The notes: generated by a model from the sequence alone, not told the origin. A stretch of 55,515 bases of DNA from Hymenobacter aerophilus DSM 13606 (GCF_000382225.1 NZ_KB907824.1:1-55515); one strand, 5' to 3'. Shown: positions 1-8,798, numbered from the stretch's first letter. Numbers and translations are program-made.

Positions 1-207
1 GGCCTGGTCGTCGGCCGAGAGTAGGCGCGCAGGCCCCCCGCTAGCGGGTTTAGGAGCCAGCGAGCCGGTTTCCCGCTCACGTCGTAACAGGTCGCGCACG
101 AACGAGCGGCTCACGCCGAAGCGTTGGGCGACCTGCGTCTGGCGAGCTTTCGGTTCGCGGCAGGCGGCGGCCACCCGGGTGCGTAAATCAAGCGAGTAAG
201 GTTGCAT
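1..207 (-). CDS. Transposase N-terminal fragment, IS630-like (runs off left edge)
   Basis: Only the first 69 codons lie in the window; the rest is beyond the left edge. The visible protein starts MQPYSLDLRTRV and continues with a helix-turn-helix (AQRFGVSRSFVRDLL) and a Pro/Gly linker (GSLAPKPASGGPARLL). This is the usual layout of the DNA-binding N-terminus of IS630/Tc1-mariner transposases. The DDE catalytic domain would lie outside, so intactness cannot be judged. The terminal inverted repeat should lie in the following 100-200 bases, but I could not delimit it without the other end. It could instead be a stand-alone HTH protein; the transposase reading is more likely. Confidence 0.7.
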   Translation of the reverse strand, partial: MQPYSLDLRTRVAAACREPKARQTQVAQRFGVSRSFVRDLLRRERETGSLAPKPASGGPARLLSADDQA

Positions 208-421
208 AATAGGGCATACGGCTAGATACCCAGAAAGGCCTAACCGTTCACGAATCCGCTATATGACTGTTGGTGGTACGATAAGCGAAACTAGTGGTGC
301 AGAAATGCAAAATTAAGCCAGAGTTGTTGTGTCAGGCACTATGGCGGTTCTTTCAGTGTCGATGTACATTGGCAGGTTCTGAGCAACGCAACTCCTGCTG
401 CTAAAGGTAGCCCGTCGTCCT
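208..421. other. Intergenic region between transposase and T9SS plug gene
   Basis: No gene is visible on either strand. The stretch is less GC-rich than its surroundings and probably contains the right end of the insertion element. No convincing terminator or RNA gene is seen. Confidence 0.5.
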
Positions 422-429
422 TACCTTCG
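422..429 (+). promoter_or_regulatory. Bacteroidota -7 box (TACCTTCG) of the T9SS plug gene
   Basis: TACCTTCG matches the TAnnTTTG -7 consensus of the Bacteroidota primary sigma factor with one mismatch. It ends five bases before the ATG at 435, so the transcript would be leaderless or nearly so. The same spacing recurs at several other genes in the window. Confidence 0.5.
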
Positions 430-434
430 CAATC

Positions 435-1787
435 ATGCGTCTACTTTCCCGCTTTCTGCCCCTGCTGGTTCTGCTGGCCCCGGCCTGCGTGCCGCTGGGT
501 ACGCCCATCACCGACCCTAATGCTGCCCGCCGGCCCGCTACGCCCGGCCAGGTGGGCACCGAGTACTACGCCGATAAAAAGCTGCGCTACGAGGACTACA
601 TCTACGACCCCAACGTGCGCACCGTGCTCTGCTACGTGCCCACGGGCCAGGCGGGCCAAGTGTTCAATCCGCCGGTGGTGCCGCTGAGCCAGGGACAGTC
701 GCCGGTGCTGGAGTTTGATGTGCTGGGCGGGTCTGGGCAGCGGCTCACGGCCAAGCTTGTGCACTGCGACCTGAACTGGCAGCCCTCGATGCTGACCGAC
801 ATGCAGTTTCTGAGCGAAATCAACGAGCAGCTCATCAGCAACTACCGGCCTTCGGTGAGCACCAAAGTGCCCTACCAGCACTACCAGGTGCAGATGCCGC
901 GCGTGAAGCTGTCGGGCAACTACCTGTGGGTGGTGCAGGGCGCGGGCGGTACGCCGCTGCTGAGCCGCCGGGTGCTGGTGTTCGAGGATGGGGCCGTGCA
1001 GATTTCGATGCGCCAGGGCATTCCGGTGGCGGGGGAGGAGCGCTTCCGCTGGCAGCAGGTTGATTTCGGGATTCGCTACAACATGGCCCTCGTCAATCCG
1101 GCCCAGGAGGTGAAGGTAGTGCTGCGCCAGAACTTCCGCTGGGACAACGCCCACTACAACCTGCGGCCCACCTTCGTGCGCGACGCCGAGCAGCAGCTCG
1201 ACTACCAGTATTTCAACTTCGAAAACGCCTTTCCCGGCCTGAGCGAGTTCCGGTTCGTGGACCTGCGCACCTTCCGCTCGGCCGGCGCCGGCGTGGCCCA
1301 GCTCGATGCCGCCACCACGCCCCGCGCCGCGCTGCTGCTGCCCGAAGCCTCCCGGGCCGGCGAGCGGTACACCCAGTACGACGACATCAACGGCCAGCGC
1401 CTGATTGAAAGCCGCGAGTACCCCGGCGACCCCAGCACCAACACCGAGTACCTCGACGTAACGTTCCAGCTGCTGGCCGAGGCGCCCGCCGCCGGCCCGG
1501 TGTACGTGCTCGGCGCCCTTTCCGACTGGCAGCTGCGCGACGAGTTCAAGCTGACCTACGACGCCGCAAGCAAGATGTACCGGGGCCACGCGCTGCTCAA
1601 GCAGGGCTACTACAACTACATCTACGCCACCCAAACGCCCACCGGGGCCAACTCGGTGCCCTGGGAAGGCAGCCACCAGGAAACCGAAAACCAGTATGAC
1701 CTGCTGGTGTACTACCGCCCGCCTGGCACCCGCACCGACTTGCTCATCGGCTACCAGCGGCTGGATGTGAACCGCCGCCGGCCCTAA
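435..1787 (+). CDS. DUF5103 / type IX secretion system plug protein
   Basis: This 450-residue exported protein matches the DUF5103 family, now named type IX secretion plug. In the Flavobacterium SprA translocon this kind of protein closes the periplasmic end of the giant outer-membrane channel (family knowledge). The N-terminus is a signal sequence ending in LLAPAC, an imperfect lipobox, so it may be a lipoprotein. Residues about 60-290 form the core (YIYDPNVRTV, VHCDLNWQPS, YQHYQVQMP, GNYLWVVQG). The C-terminal part (about 340-440) has the YPGDPSTNTEYLDVTF and VYVLGALSDW segments. The start follows a -7 box by five bases. The gene stands alone; no other T9SS genes are in the window. The stop lies six bases before a large palindromic repeat. 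Confidence 0.85.
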   Translation: MRLLSRFLPLLVLLAPACVPLGTPITDPNAARRPATPGQVGTEYYADKKLRYEDYIYDPNVRTVLCYVPTGQAGQVFNPPVVPLSQGQSPVLEFDVLGGSGQRLTAKLVHCDLNWQPSMLTDMQFLSEINEQLISNYRPSVSTKVPYQHYQVQMPRVKLSGNYLWVVQGAGGTPLLSRRVLVFEDGAVQISMRQGIPVAGEERFRWQQVDFGIRYNMALVNPAQEVKVVLRQNFRWDNAHYNLRPTFVRDAEQQLDYQYFNFENAFPGLSEFRFVDLRTFRSAGAGVAQLDAATTPRAALLLPEASRAGERYTQYDDINGQRLIESREYPGDPSTNTEYLDVTFQLLAEAPAAGPVYVLGALSDWQLRDEFKLTYDAASKMYRGHALLKQGYYNYIYATQTPTGANSVPWEGSHQETENQYDLLVYYRPPGTRTDLLIGYQRLDVNRRRP

Positions 1788-1793
1788 TGCAGC

Positions 1794-2128
1794 GCGAACC
1801 GTAGAACGGCTGTAGCGCGAAGCTTCTGCTTCGCGCAGTGTTGCTGACTTCCAAACGACGTCGTTCAACGGTACGCGTGCTTGTAGCGCGAAGCTTCTGC
1901 TTCGCGCAGTGTTGCTGACTTCCAAACGACGTCGTTCAACGGTACGCGTGCTTGTAGCGCGAAGCTTCTGCTTCGCGCAGTGTTGCTGACTTCCAAACGA
2001 CGTCGTTCAACGGTACGCGTGCTTGTAGCGCGAAGCTTCTGCTTCGCGCAGTGTTGCTGACTTCCAAACGACGTCGTTCAACGGTACGCGAAGCGGAAGC
2101 TTCGCGCTACAGCCGTTCTGCGGTTCGC
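1794..2128. repeat. Palindromic element expanded into a 4 x 71-bp tandem array
   Basis: The outer arms 1794-1835 and 2087-2128 are near-perfect inverted repeats (GCGAACCG...GAACGGCTGTAG). Between them a 71-bp unit is repeated four times, with starts at 1811, 1882, 1953 and 2024, almost without differences. Each unit holds two small hairpins: GCGAAGC...GCTTCGC, and the 12-bp perfect palindrome AACGACGTCGTT. An unexpanded copy of the same family lies at 43223-43308, so this locus looks like that element with its left half multiplied. The near identity of the copies suggests recent expansion by slippage or unequal recombination. No gene is present here. Confidence 0.9.
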
Positions 2129-2235
2129 ACTACTGCCAGTACACCGGTAACGCACGTTTTTCTGAGCCTGCGCAGGGCCTTATCGGGTGAGCATGGGTTA
2201 CGGCACAAAACCAGATGAGCTGTTTTTGCGTGCTA

Positions 2236-2261
2236 AGGTCCTTCGCGCTGCTCAGGATGAC
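2236..2261. repeat. Half copy of the GTCATCCTGAGC palindrome
   Basis: These 26 bases match the right arm of the dispersed GTCATCCTGAGC family (complete copies at 8854-8942 and 37138-37227). No left arm is nearby. The half element lies just upstream of the antiporter gene and can be read through in frame with it, which falsely extends that reading frame upstream. Confidence 0.75.
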
Positions 2262-2291
2262 GGCCGGTTCTCTCGCTTCTCATCACCCAAC

Positions 2292-3578
2292 ATGTACAAC
2301 ACCATCCTTGTCGTGCTCGGCGTGGCCATCCTGGGCGTGGCCTGGCTGCCCTCGCTGCTCAAGAAATACCCGCTTTCCTATCCGATTCTGTTTGTGGGGC
2401 TGGGCCTGCTGTTGTTCAGTTTGCCGCTGGGCCTGCCCGACCCCGACCCGGTGGAGTTCTCCACTTTTGCCACCCACCTTACCGAAATCTGCGTGACGGT
2501 GGCCCTCACCGGCACTGGGCTCAAGATTGACAAGCGGTTTTCGCTCAAGGCCTGGCGCGTTCCTATTATGTTGGTGCTGGTGCTGATGGTGCTCACCATT
2601 GCCGGCTTCGTGGGGCTGGCCTGGGGCGTGTTCGGGCTGCCGCTGGCTTCGGCCGTGCTGCTGGCCGCCACTCTCGCGCCCACCGACCCCGTGCTGGCCG
2701 GCGACGTGCAGGTAGGCGAGCCCGGCAAAGGCGGCGAAGACAACGTGCGCTTCGCCCTCACCGGCGAAGCGGGCCTCAACGACGGGCTGGCCTTTCCCTT
2801 CGTGTACCTGGGCCTGGCGCTGCTGCCCATCGCCAAGGAAAGCGTAGCCGACCGGCTCTGGCACTGGGCCTGGATGGATATGGGCTACCGCGTGGCCATG
2901 GGCCTATTTGCCGGCTGGCTCGCGGGCAAGGTGCTCTCTTACCTGATTTTCGACCTGCCCAAGCGCGTTAGCATCCGCCCCAATGCCTACGGGTTTGTGG
3001 CGCTGGCCGTAACGCTGATAGCCTACGGCCTGACGGAACTGGTGCACGGCTACGGCTTTCTGGCCGTGTTCGTGGCCGCCGTTACGCTGCGCCGCCACGA
3101 GCGCAGCCACGAGCACCAGGACGAGATGCACGACTTCACCGACCAGCTGGAGCGCCTGCTGATTGTGGTGATTCTCATTCTGTTCGGTGGCGCCATTGCC
3201 TGGGGCCTGTTCGACCACCTGACCTGGCGGGGCGCGGCCCTGGGGCTGCTGCTGCTGCTGGTACTGCGGCCGTTGGGTGGCCTGCTCACGCTCTGGGGCA
3301 GCCGCCTGGGTATGGGTGAGCGGCTGGTAGTGTCGTTTTTTGGCATCCGGGGCATCGGCTCGTTTTTCTACCTGGCCTTCGCCCTCGATACCCGCTACTT
3401 CCCCCAAAGCCGCGAGCTGTGGGCCATCACGGGCTTCACGGTGCTCGTCTCCATCATTATGCACGGCTGCCTGGCCACACCCGTCATGAACTGGCTCGAC
3501 AAGCGCCAGGGCCGCCTCACGGAGGTGGAGCTGGAGGAACAGGAGGTGCGGGAAGAAGAAAAAAGGGCCGTTAGCTGA
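2292..3578 (+). CDS. Na+/H+ antiporter, CPA1/NhaP family
   Basis: This is a 428-residue inner-membrane protein with about 12 hydrophobic segments. The family exchanges Na+ or K+ for protons and contributes to pH and salt homeostasis. Diagnostic CPA1 motifs are visible: APTDPVLAGDVQ (about residue 130) and TGEAGLNDGLAFPF (about residue 155), the latter containing the Asn-Asp pair involved in ion binding. The C-terminus ends in a Glu-rich tail (EVELEEQEVREEEK). I chose the ATG at 2292 (MYNTILVVLGV) because the frame upstream to 2187 is made of a repeat fragment and begins with no membrane segment. The gene appears monocistronic. The transported ion cannot be read from the sequence. Confidence 0.85.
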   Translation: MYNTILVVLGVAILGVAWLPSLLKKYPLSYPILFVGLGLLLFSLPLGLPDPDPVEFSTFATHLTEICVTVALTGTGLKIDKRFSLKAWRVPIMLVLVLMVLTIAGFVGLAWGVFGLPLASAVLLAATLAPTDPVLAGDVQVGEPGKGGEDNVRFALTGEAGLNDGLAFPFVYLGLALLPIAKESVADRLWHWAWMDMGYRVAMGLFAGWLAGKVLSYLIFDLPKRVSIRPNAYGFVALAVTLIAYGLTELVHGYGFLAVFVAAVTLRRHERSHEHQDEMHDFTDQLERLLIVVILILFGGAIAWGLFDHLTWRGAALGLLLLLVLRPLGGLLTLWGSRLGMGERLVVSFFGIRGIGSFFYLAFALDTRYFPQSRELWAITGFTVLVSIIMHGCLATPVMNWLDKRQGRLTEVELEEQEVREEEKRAVS

Positions 3579-3612
3579 GGTTATTACCTTTTGGTAAGGG
3601 CCGTTCTGGCAC

Positions 3613-3670
3613 TGCGCCTCACCCCCGGCTCCCTTTCCTCAACGGAGAGGGGGCCGGGAGGGGAGGCGCA
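3613..3670. repeat. 58-bp GC-rich palindrome after the antiporter gene
   Basis: The ends TGCGCCTC (3613-3620) and GAGGCGCA (3663-3670) pair, followed inward by CCCCCGGCTCCC against GGGGGCCGGGAGGGG. It is a single member in this window of another palindrome family and could act as a transcription terminator for the antiporter. Confidence 0.65.
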
Positions 3671-3790
3671 CCGAGAACGTAATAAATCTGCAACTACTAG
3701 ACTATCTGCTACCAGCCCAACACCAGATGCCGAACGCCAGCGGAGAAGTTGCGTTGAAAGGCCCAACTCCCATTCTTAACCCCCGCTGCC

Positions 3791-5251
3791 ATGCTCCGAC
3801 GCTTACTTCCCTCCCTGCTAATTGCCAGTTCGTTTCTGACGGGCTGCGCCGTGAACCCGGTAACGGGCAAAAAAGAAGTGATGCTCGTGTCGGAAGGGCA
3901 GGAGCTGGCCATGGGCAAAGAATCGGACCCGGCCGTTATTGCCCAGTTCGGCCTGTATCCGGACGACAAGCTGCAGAAGTACATCAACACGATGGGCGAC
4001 AAAATGGGCAAGGTGTCGCACCGCCCCGAGATTGACTACCAGTTCCGCATCGTCGATTCGCCCATCATCAACGCCTTTGCCGTGCCCGGCGGCTACGTGT
4101 ACTTCACGCGCGGCATTATGGCCCATTTCAACGATGAGGCGCAGTTTGCCGGCGTGCTGGGCCACGAAATCGGCCACATAACGGCCCGGCATTCGGCCAA
4201 GCAGCAAACCACCTCCATCCTGAGCCAGGTGGGGCTGATGGGGGCCATGATTGCCTCGCCCCGGCTGGCGCAGTACGGCGAGCAGGCCATGCAGGGCCTG
4301 CAGCTGCTCACGCTCAAGTTCAGCCGCGACGATGAAAACCAGGCCGACGAGCTGGGCGTGGAGTACTCGACCAAAATCGGCTACAACGCCGCCGAAATGG
4401 CTGATTTCTTCCGCACTCTGGAGCGCGAGCAGCAGAAGGCCGGCGGCGAGGCCATCCCCGATTTCCTGAGCACTCACCCCAACCCCGCCGACCGCTACAC
4501 CCACGTCAACCGGCTGGCCGCCGAGTGGAAGGCCAAGCCCACCACGCCCGCCAAGCTCGCCATCAACCGCGACCAGTATTTGCGCCTCATCGACGGCATC
4601 ACCTACGGCGAAGACCCGCGCCAGGGCTTCGTGGAGAACAATGCCTTTTATCATCCGGAGCTGAAGTTTGAGTTTCCGGTGCCGCAGGGCTGGAAAACCC
4701 AGAACTCGCCCCAGCAATTCCAGATGGCTGACCCCAACGGCAAAGCTATGATGCTGCTCACACTGGCCCCCGGCAGCTCGCTGCAGGAGGCCGCCCAGGC
4801 CGTGGCCAAGCAGCTTAGCCTGCAGGTAGCCGATTCGCGCCAGCTGACGGTGCACGGCTTCCCGGCTTTGGCCTTTGTGGGCACCCAGGTGCAGCAGGAC
4901 CAGCAAACCGGCCAGCAGCAGACGGGCATGCAGGTGCTGAGCTACATCATTCAGGATGGCAAGTCGCTTTATGTGCTGCTGGGCGGCAGCGCCCTGCAGG
5001 ATTTCGCGGCCTACGCGCCCATCTTCACCCGCACGATGGAAGGCTTCCAGCGCCTTACGTCGGCCGACAAGCTGGGCCGTCAGCCCGAGCACGTGCGCAT
5101 CCGCACCATCAAAACCCCCCAGACGCTGGCCCAGGCCCTGACGGCCAACGGCGTGCCCACCAAGCGCCACGAAGAAATGGCCATCCTCAACGGCATGCAG
5201 CTCTCCGACAAGCTGGGCCGCGGGCTGCTGTTTAAGGTGGTGGGCAAGTAG
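3791..5251 (+). CDS. M48-family zinc metalloprotease, lipoprotein (copy 1)
   Basis: A 486-residue exported lipoprotein: signal peptide followed by lipobox LTGC (Cys19). Residues about 45-270 form an M48 (Ste24/BepA-like) peptidase domain with the zinc motif HEIGH at 125-129 and the third ligand in RDDENQADELG (Glu182). BepA-type relatives act in the periplasm on misassembled outer-membrane proteins. Residues about 290-430 form a second domain (QNSPQQFQMADPNGKAMML). The last 50 residues (TLAQALTANGVP...GLLFKVVG) resemble a LysM-like module, as in other envelope M48 proteins. It is followed after 114 bases by a close paralogue in the same direction, which points to tandem duplication and possibly cotranscription. 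Confidence 0.9.
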   Translation: MLRRLLPSLLIASSFLTGCAVNPVTGKKEVMLVSEGQELAMGKESDPAVIAQFGLYPDDKLQKYINTMGDKMGKVSHRPEIDYQFRIVDSPIINAFAVPGGYVYFTRGIMAHFNDEAQFAGVLGHEIGHITARHSAKQQTTSILSQVGLMGAMIASPRLAQYGEQAMQGLQLLTLKFSRDDENQADELGVEYSTKIGYNAAEMADFFRTLEREQQKAGGEAIPDFLSTHPNPADRYTHVNRLAAEWKAKPTTPAKLAINRDQYLRLIDGITYGEDPRQGFVENNAFYHPELKFEFPVPQGWKTQNSPQQFQMADPNGKAMMLLTLAPGSSLQEAAQAVAKQLSLQVADSRQLTVHGFPALAFVGTQVQQDQQTGQQQTGMQVLSYIIQDGKSLYVLLGGSALQDFAAYAPIFTRTMEGFQRLTSADKLGRQPEHVRIRTIKTPQTLAQALTANGVPTKRHEEMAILNGMQLSDKLGRGLLFKVVGK

Positions 5252-5365
5252 AACTGGCGGGGTCTTTGGTTACGGCCGGGTTAGCCGCCCGTCCGGCGAG
5301 GCTGCCGTGATGGTAGCGCCGGGGCCCCAGGCTGGCCTTGTTTTCCGCTTTTCGCTCTCTTCCGC

Positions 5366-6796
5366 ATGAAAAACTTCCTTTCCCATCCTTCCCTGCGAAT
5401 TGGCGCCCTGGCGCTGGCGTTGCTGCCGCTGGCCGGCTCCACCGGTTTCCGGCCCGCGGGCCCGGCCAAGCAGCCCGACCCGCAGGTAATTGCCCAGTTC
5501 GGCCTGCTCAACAACCCGTCCCTGCAGAAATTCATCGACCAGAAAGGCCAGCAGATGGCCGCCGTATCGAGTCGGGCCGACTTCGGCTACCAGTTTACCA
5601 TCCTCGATTCGCCAATGATTAACGCCTTTGCCGCGCCCGATGGCAACGTGTACTTTACGCGCGGCATCATGGCCCATTTCAACGACGAAGCACAGTTTGC
5701 CGGCGTGCTGGGCCACGAGCTGGGCCACGTAACGGCCCGCCACGGCGAAAAGCAGCAGACCCGCTCGACGCTGGCCTCCGGGGCGCTGCTGCTGGGCTCC
5801 ATCCTCTCGAAACGCATAGCCTCCATCGCCCAGCCGCTGTCGCAGGGTGCGGGCCTGCTGTTCCTCAAGTACGGCCGCGACGATGAGCGCGAGGCCGACA
5901 AGCTGGGCGTGGCCTATTCGAGCAAAATCGGGTACGACGCCTCCCACATGGCCGATTTCTTTCTCACGCTGCAGCGCGAGGAGCAGGCCAGCGGGGCCGG
6001 TGGCACGCCCACCTTCCTGAGCAGCCACCCCAACTCGGCCGACCGCTACAGCACCGTGAAGCAACTGGCCGCTCAGGCCCGCCAGAATAGCGGCGGCCGC
6101 ACGCTCACCATCAACCGCAACTCGTATCTGCGGATGATTGAGGGCCTGCCCTACGGCGACGACCCGCGCCAGGGCTTCGTGGAAAACAGCACCTTCTACC
6201 ATCCCGAGCTGAAGTTTCAGTTTCCGGTGCCGAAGGGTTGGAAAAGCCAGAACTCGCCCCAGCAGTTCCAGATGGCCGAGCCCAACGGCAAAGCCGTGCA
6301 GATTCTGACGCTGGCCCCCGGCTCTTCGGCCCAGGAGGCCGCCCAGGCCCTGGCTAAGGAGCTGAACCTGAACTCGCCCCAGGCCAGCCGCACCACCCTC
6401 AACGGCCTGCCCGCCATTGCCCTGCAGGGCGACCAGGTGGGCCAGGACCAGCAAGGCCGCCAGGGCATCCAGGCCAGCACGCTGTCCTACGTCATTCAGG
6501 ACGGCAAAACGCTCTACGCCCTCATCGGCCTGTGCGCCCCCGGTACGCTAGGCAGCTACGGCCCCGCCTTCCAGCGCACCGCCCAAAACTTCCGCCCCCT
6601 CACCGATGCCAGCAAGCTCAACCGCCAGAGCGAGAAAATCCGCATCCGCACCGCCAAAGCCGGCCAGACGCTGGCCCAGGCCCTGGCCGCCAACGGCATT
6701 CCCGCCAAGCGCCACGAAGAAATGGCCATCCTGAACGGCCTGAAAACCAGTGACAAGCTCAGCGCCGGTACCTTGTTTAAAGTGGTGGGGCGGTAA
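5366..6796 (+). CDS. M48-family zinc metalloprotease (copy 2, tandem paralogue)
   Basis: This 476-residue protein is collinear with the gene just upstream and shares long near-identical stretches (for example FTRGIMAHFNDEAQFAGVLG). The active site HELGH is at 117-121, with the third zinc ligand in GRDDEREADKLG. The N-terminus has a signal peptide (ALALALLPLAGS), but the lipobox Cys of copy 1 is absent, so this copy is probably soluble in the periplasm or secreted. It also lacks about 20 residues after the signal peptide that copy 1 has. The C-terminal LysM-like tail is retained. The pair probably arose by duplication and diverged in localisation (inference). A hairpin follows the stop. Confidence 0.9.
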   Translation: MKNFLSHPSLRIGALALALLPLAGSTGFRPAGPAKQPDPQVIAQFGLLNNPSLQKFIDQKGQQMAAVSSRADFGYQFTILDSPMINAFAAPDGNVYFTRGIMAHFNDEAQFAGVLGHELGHVTARHGEKQQTRSTLASGALLLGSILSKRIASIAQPLSQGAGLLFLKYGRDDEREADKLGVAYSSKIGYDASHMADFFLTLQREEQASGAGGTPTFLSSHPNSADRYSTVKQLAAQARQNSGGRTLTINRNSYLRMIEGLPYGDDPRQGFVENSTFYHPELKFQFPVPKGWKSQNSPQQFQMAEPNGKAVQILTLAPGSSAQEAAQALAKELNLNSPQASRTTLNGLPAIALQGDQVGQDQQGRQGIQASTLSYVIQDGKTLYALIGLCAPGTLGSYGPAFQRTAQNFRPLTDASKLNRQSEKIRIRTAKAGQTLAQALAANGIPAKRHEEMAILNGLKTSDKLSAGTLFKVVGR

Positions 6797-6828
6797 GGGT
6801 GCTACCTCTTAAGTAGCTCATCTTTACA

Positions 6829-6867
6829 GGGCCGGGAGTTGCAGTTAACAGCTGCGACTTCCGGCCC
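6829..6867 (+). terminator. Hairpin after the M48 pair
   Basis: GGGCCGG (6829-6835) pairs with CCGGCCC (6861-6867), with AGTTGCAG/CTGCGACT extending the stem inward. A short T-rich run (ATTTAGTT) follows. It probably ends the M48 transcript. Confidence 0.6.
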
Positions 6868-6906
6868 ATTTAGTTATATGCAGTGCCTTTTAAGGTGTCA
6901 ATTACC

Positions 6907-7671
6907 CTATTTTTCTTCTCGATTAGCGTTAACAATATTTTGTAATTCTTCAATTGAATATGGTTTTTCGCGCCTGTGAATCATCGAATGGCAGTTTGAG
7001 CAAAGCGGTATCAAGTCCTTTATCGGGTCTACCTTATATTCCTCTCCTATCTCAGATAAAGGCTTTAAGTGATGAACCTGAACGTACCCGCTACCAATGG
7101 ATCCATATACTCTCTCGAAATCAAAACCACAAACCTGACAATGAGTCCCATAGTATTTGATGCAGGCCAATCTTGCCTTTGCGTTACGTTCATAAGTATT
7201 TAGGATTAGGTTATGCCGTTTCCCTTCGTAGTAAGAGTCGTCCTCCTCTTTGATAAAATCTTGCTTTATTAATTCATTACTATCTATTAGAATGGGGTTG
7301 TTTTCCTCATTTTTATTTGCCGAATAGAATTCGTCTACACCATCCGAAATGCTATCTAAAGCCCTACGCAAGTTTTTATGCAGCTTCCAAACAAACCCTC
7401 TTTCCAGTGTTCAAACACCAATAAAAAGTAAAGTCCACCATTGAATACTCTTGTCATCGATATTTACATCTGATACTTGTGCCGCTAGTTTCTTGCCTAG
7501 ACGCCCTACTATTCCATTAGCCGTTAAAAAATGCTTATATCCTAATGATTCAGCAACCTGCGGGGCTGTGATGCCATTAGCATTACTATATGCAAGCATT
7601 AAAACGGAAATCTCATTTTCTGTGAATTCTGTATTAGACAGAAAATCATGAAAGACTTTTTCAGAGTACAT
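6907..7671 (-). pseudogene. HNH endonuclease gene interrupted by an in-frame TGA
   Basis: Two open segments lie in the same frame: 7671-7414 (start MYSEKVFHDFLSN, an HTH-like domain ending IQWWTLLFIGV) and the downstream part from 7410 to 6907. They are separated by one TGA at 7411-7413. After the TGA the frame reads TLERGFVWKLHKNLRRALDS without another stop, and the C-terminal part is a complete HNH nuclease domain (CQVCGF, VHHLKPLS, LIPLCSNCHSMIHRR). Joined, it would be about 254 residues. The locus is clearly AT-richer than its neighbours, which suggests horizontal acquisition. The stop may be a real inactivation, a small indel pair or a sequencing error. A separately translated HNH fragment starting at 7371 is possible. 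Related HTH-HNH proteins are thought to be restriction-like nucleases (inference). Confidence 0.75.
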
Positions 7672-7747
7672 ATTCTATTAGTTGTGGATTTTTGGAAGGT
7701 TTGATTTTTTTTAGCCTTAAAATGATGTTAGAATCACTATCCGATCG

Positions 7748-7770
7748 AATCAGCGTAAATCTGTGATTTA
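7748..7770. repeat. CAGCGTAAATCTGTGATTTA repeat, copy 1
   Basis: A short sequence shared with 46018-46037. The batA stop codon (TAA, complement of 7768-7770) lies inside it, as the bioD stop lies inside the other copy. Confidence 0.55.
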
Positions 7771-8793
7771 GTCCTCCAGCGCGTTTGTCAGAAACGTGTT
7801 CTTCAACCCCAGCCAGAGCAGCCAGAAGCCCAGGCACCAGTAGAGGTAGGTGCGGTAGTAGTCCTGGGTGTTGCGGTAGCGGGTCTGCTTGATTTCGGAC
7901 TTTTCGAGGCGGTTGATTTGGGCGAACACCTGGCGCAGGCCGGCGTTGTCGGTGGCGCGGAAGAAGCGGCCGTCGCCGGCCTGGGCCAGTTGGCGCATGG
8001 TGGTTTCGTCGAGGCGGGTTTCCACGAAGCGGGGCCGGCCGTTTTCGTCGGTGCCGTAGGGCACAGTGCCATCCTGCCCCAGCCCGATGGTGTAGATTTT
8101 GAGGCCGTAAGCGTGGGCCAGTTGGGCGGCCGTGAGCGGATCGAGCGAGCCGGCCGTGTTTTCGCCATCGGAGAGCAGAATGCACACTTTGGTGCGCGAG
8201 GGGGAGTCGCGCAGGCGGTTGGTGGCCACGCCCAGCGCCGTGCCGATGGCCGTGCCGTCGTTGGCAATCAGGCCCAGGCGGATGCTTTGCAGGTTTTCGC
8301 GCAGCAGTTCGTAGTCGGTGGTGAGGGGGGCCAGCGAGTAGGCGTCGCCGGCAAACACCACCAGCCCCACCCGGTCGCCACGGCGGCGGTCGAGGAAATC
8401 GAGGGCTACGCGCTTGGCGGCTTCGAGGCGGTTGGGGCGCAAATCCTGCAGCTCCATCGAGGCCGACACGTCGAGTACCATCATGATGTCAATGCCCTGG
8501 CCGGTTTGCACCACCCGCTCGTCGGTGCGCTGGGGCCGCGCCAGCGCCACAATGCCGAACATCAGGCTCAGGGCCAGCACCACATCGGGTACGAAGCGCA
8601 GGGCCGCGCTCCAGTCGCGCCGCAGCTCGCCGGCCACGAAAGCCACATCCAGGTGCGCCCGCCGCCGCCGCGCCAGCGCCCAGCGCAGCACAAACAGCAG
8701 CGGCACCAGCGGCAGCAGCAGCAACAGGCGCGGCTGCTCCCAGCTGTAGCCGGCCAGCGTGGCGTAGCGCAGGCTGTCGAGCAGTTCATTCAT
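7768..8793 (-). CDS. batA: BatA-like VWA-domain membrane protein
   Basis: This 341-residue protein has two N-terminal membrane segments (LLLLLPLVPLLFVL and VVLALSLMFGIVAL), a von Willebrand A domain with the metal-binding motif DVSASM (DxSxS, about residue 108), and a C-terminal membrane segment (YWCLGFWLLWLGL). This is the layout of Bacteroides aerotolerance BatA/BatB. It follows a BatD-like gene and a DUF58 gene on the same strand, the normal Bat order. The gap to the BatD-like gene (164 bp) carries an octamer array and a palindrome. The batB gene expected next is absent; the HNH pseudogene sits there instead. The MoxR ATPase gene is also not in the window. The role in stress resistance is inferred from the family. 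Confidence 0.85.
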   Translation of the reverse strand: MNELLDSLRYATLAGYSWEQPRLLLLLPLVPLLFVLRWALARRRRAHLDVAFVAGELRRDWSAALRFVPDVVLALSLMFGIVALARPQRTDERVVQTGQGIDIMMVLDVSASMELQDLRPNRLEAAKRVALDFLDRRRGDRVGLVVFAGDAYSLAPLTTDYELLRENLQSIRLGLIANDGTAIGTALGVATNRLRDSPSRTKVCILLSDGENTAGSLDPLTAAQLAHAYGLKIYTIGLGQDGTVPYGTDENGRPRFVETRLDETTMRQLAQAGDGRFFRATDNAGLRQVFAQINRLEKSEIKQTRYRNTQDYYRTYLYWCLGFWLLWLGLKNTFLTNALED

Positions 8794-8798
8794 CTAGC

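Noticed and set aside
1811..2094. The 71-bp tandem array as a possible CRISPR array
   Set aside because: The whole 71-bp unit is repeated, so there are no unique spacers between repeats, and no cas gene is present.
2187..2291. Upstream start at 2187 for the antiporter
   Set aside because: The extra 35 codons are translated from a half palindrome and carry no membrane signal; the ATG at 2292 fits the family.
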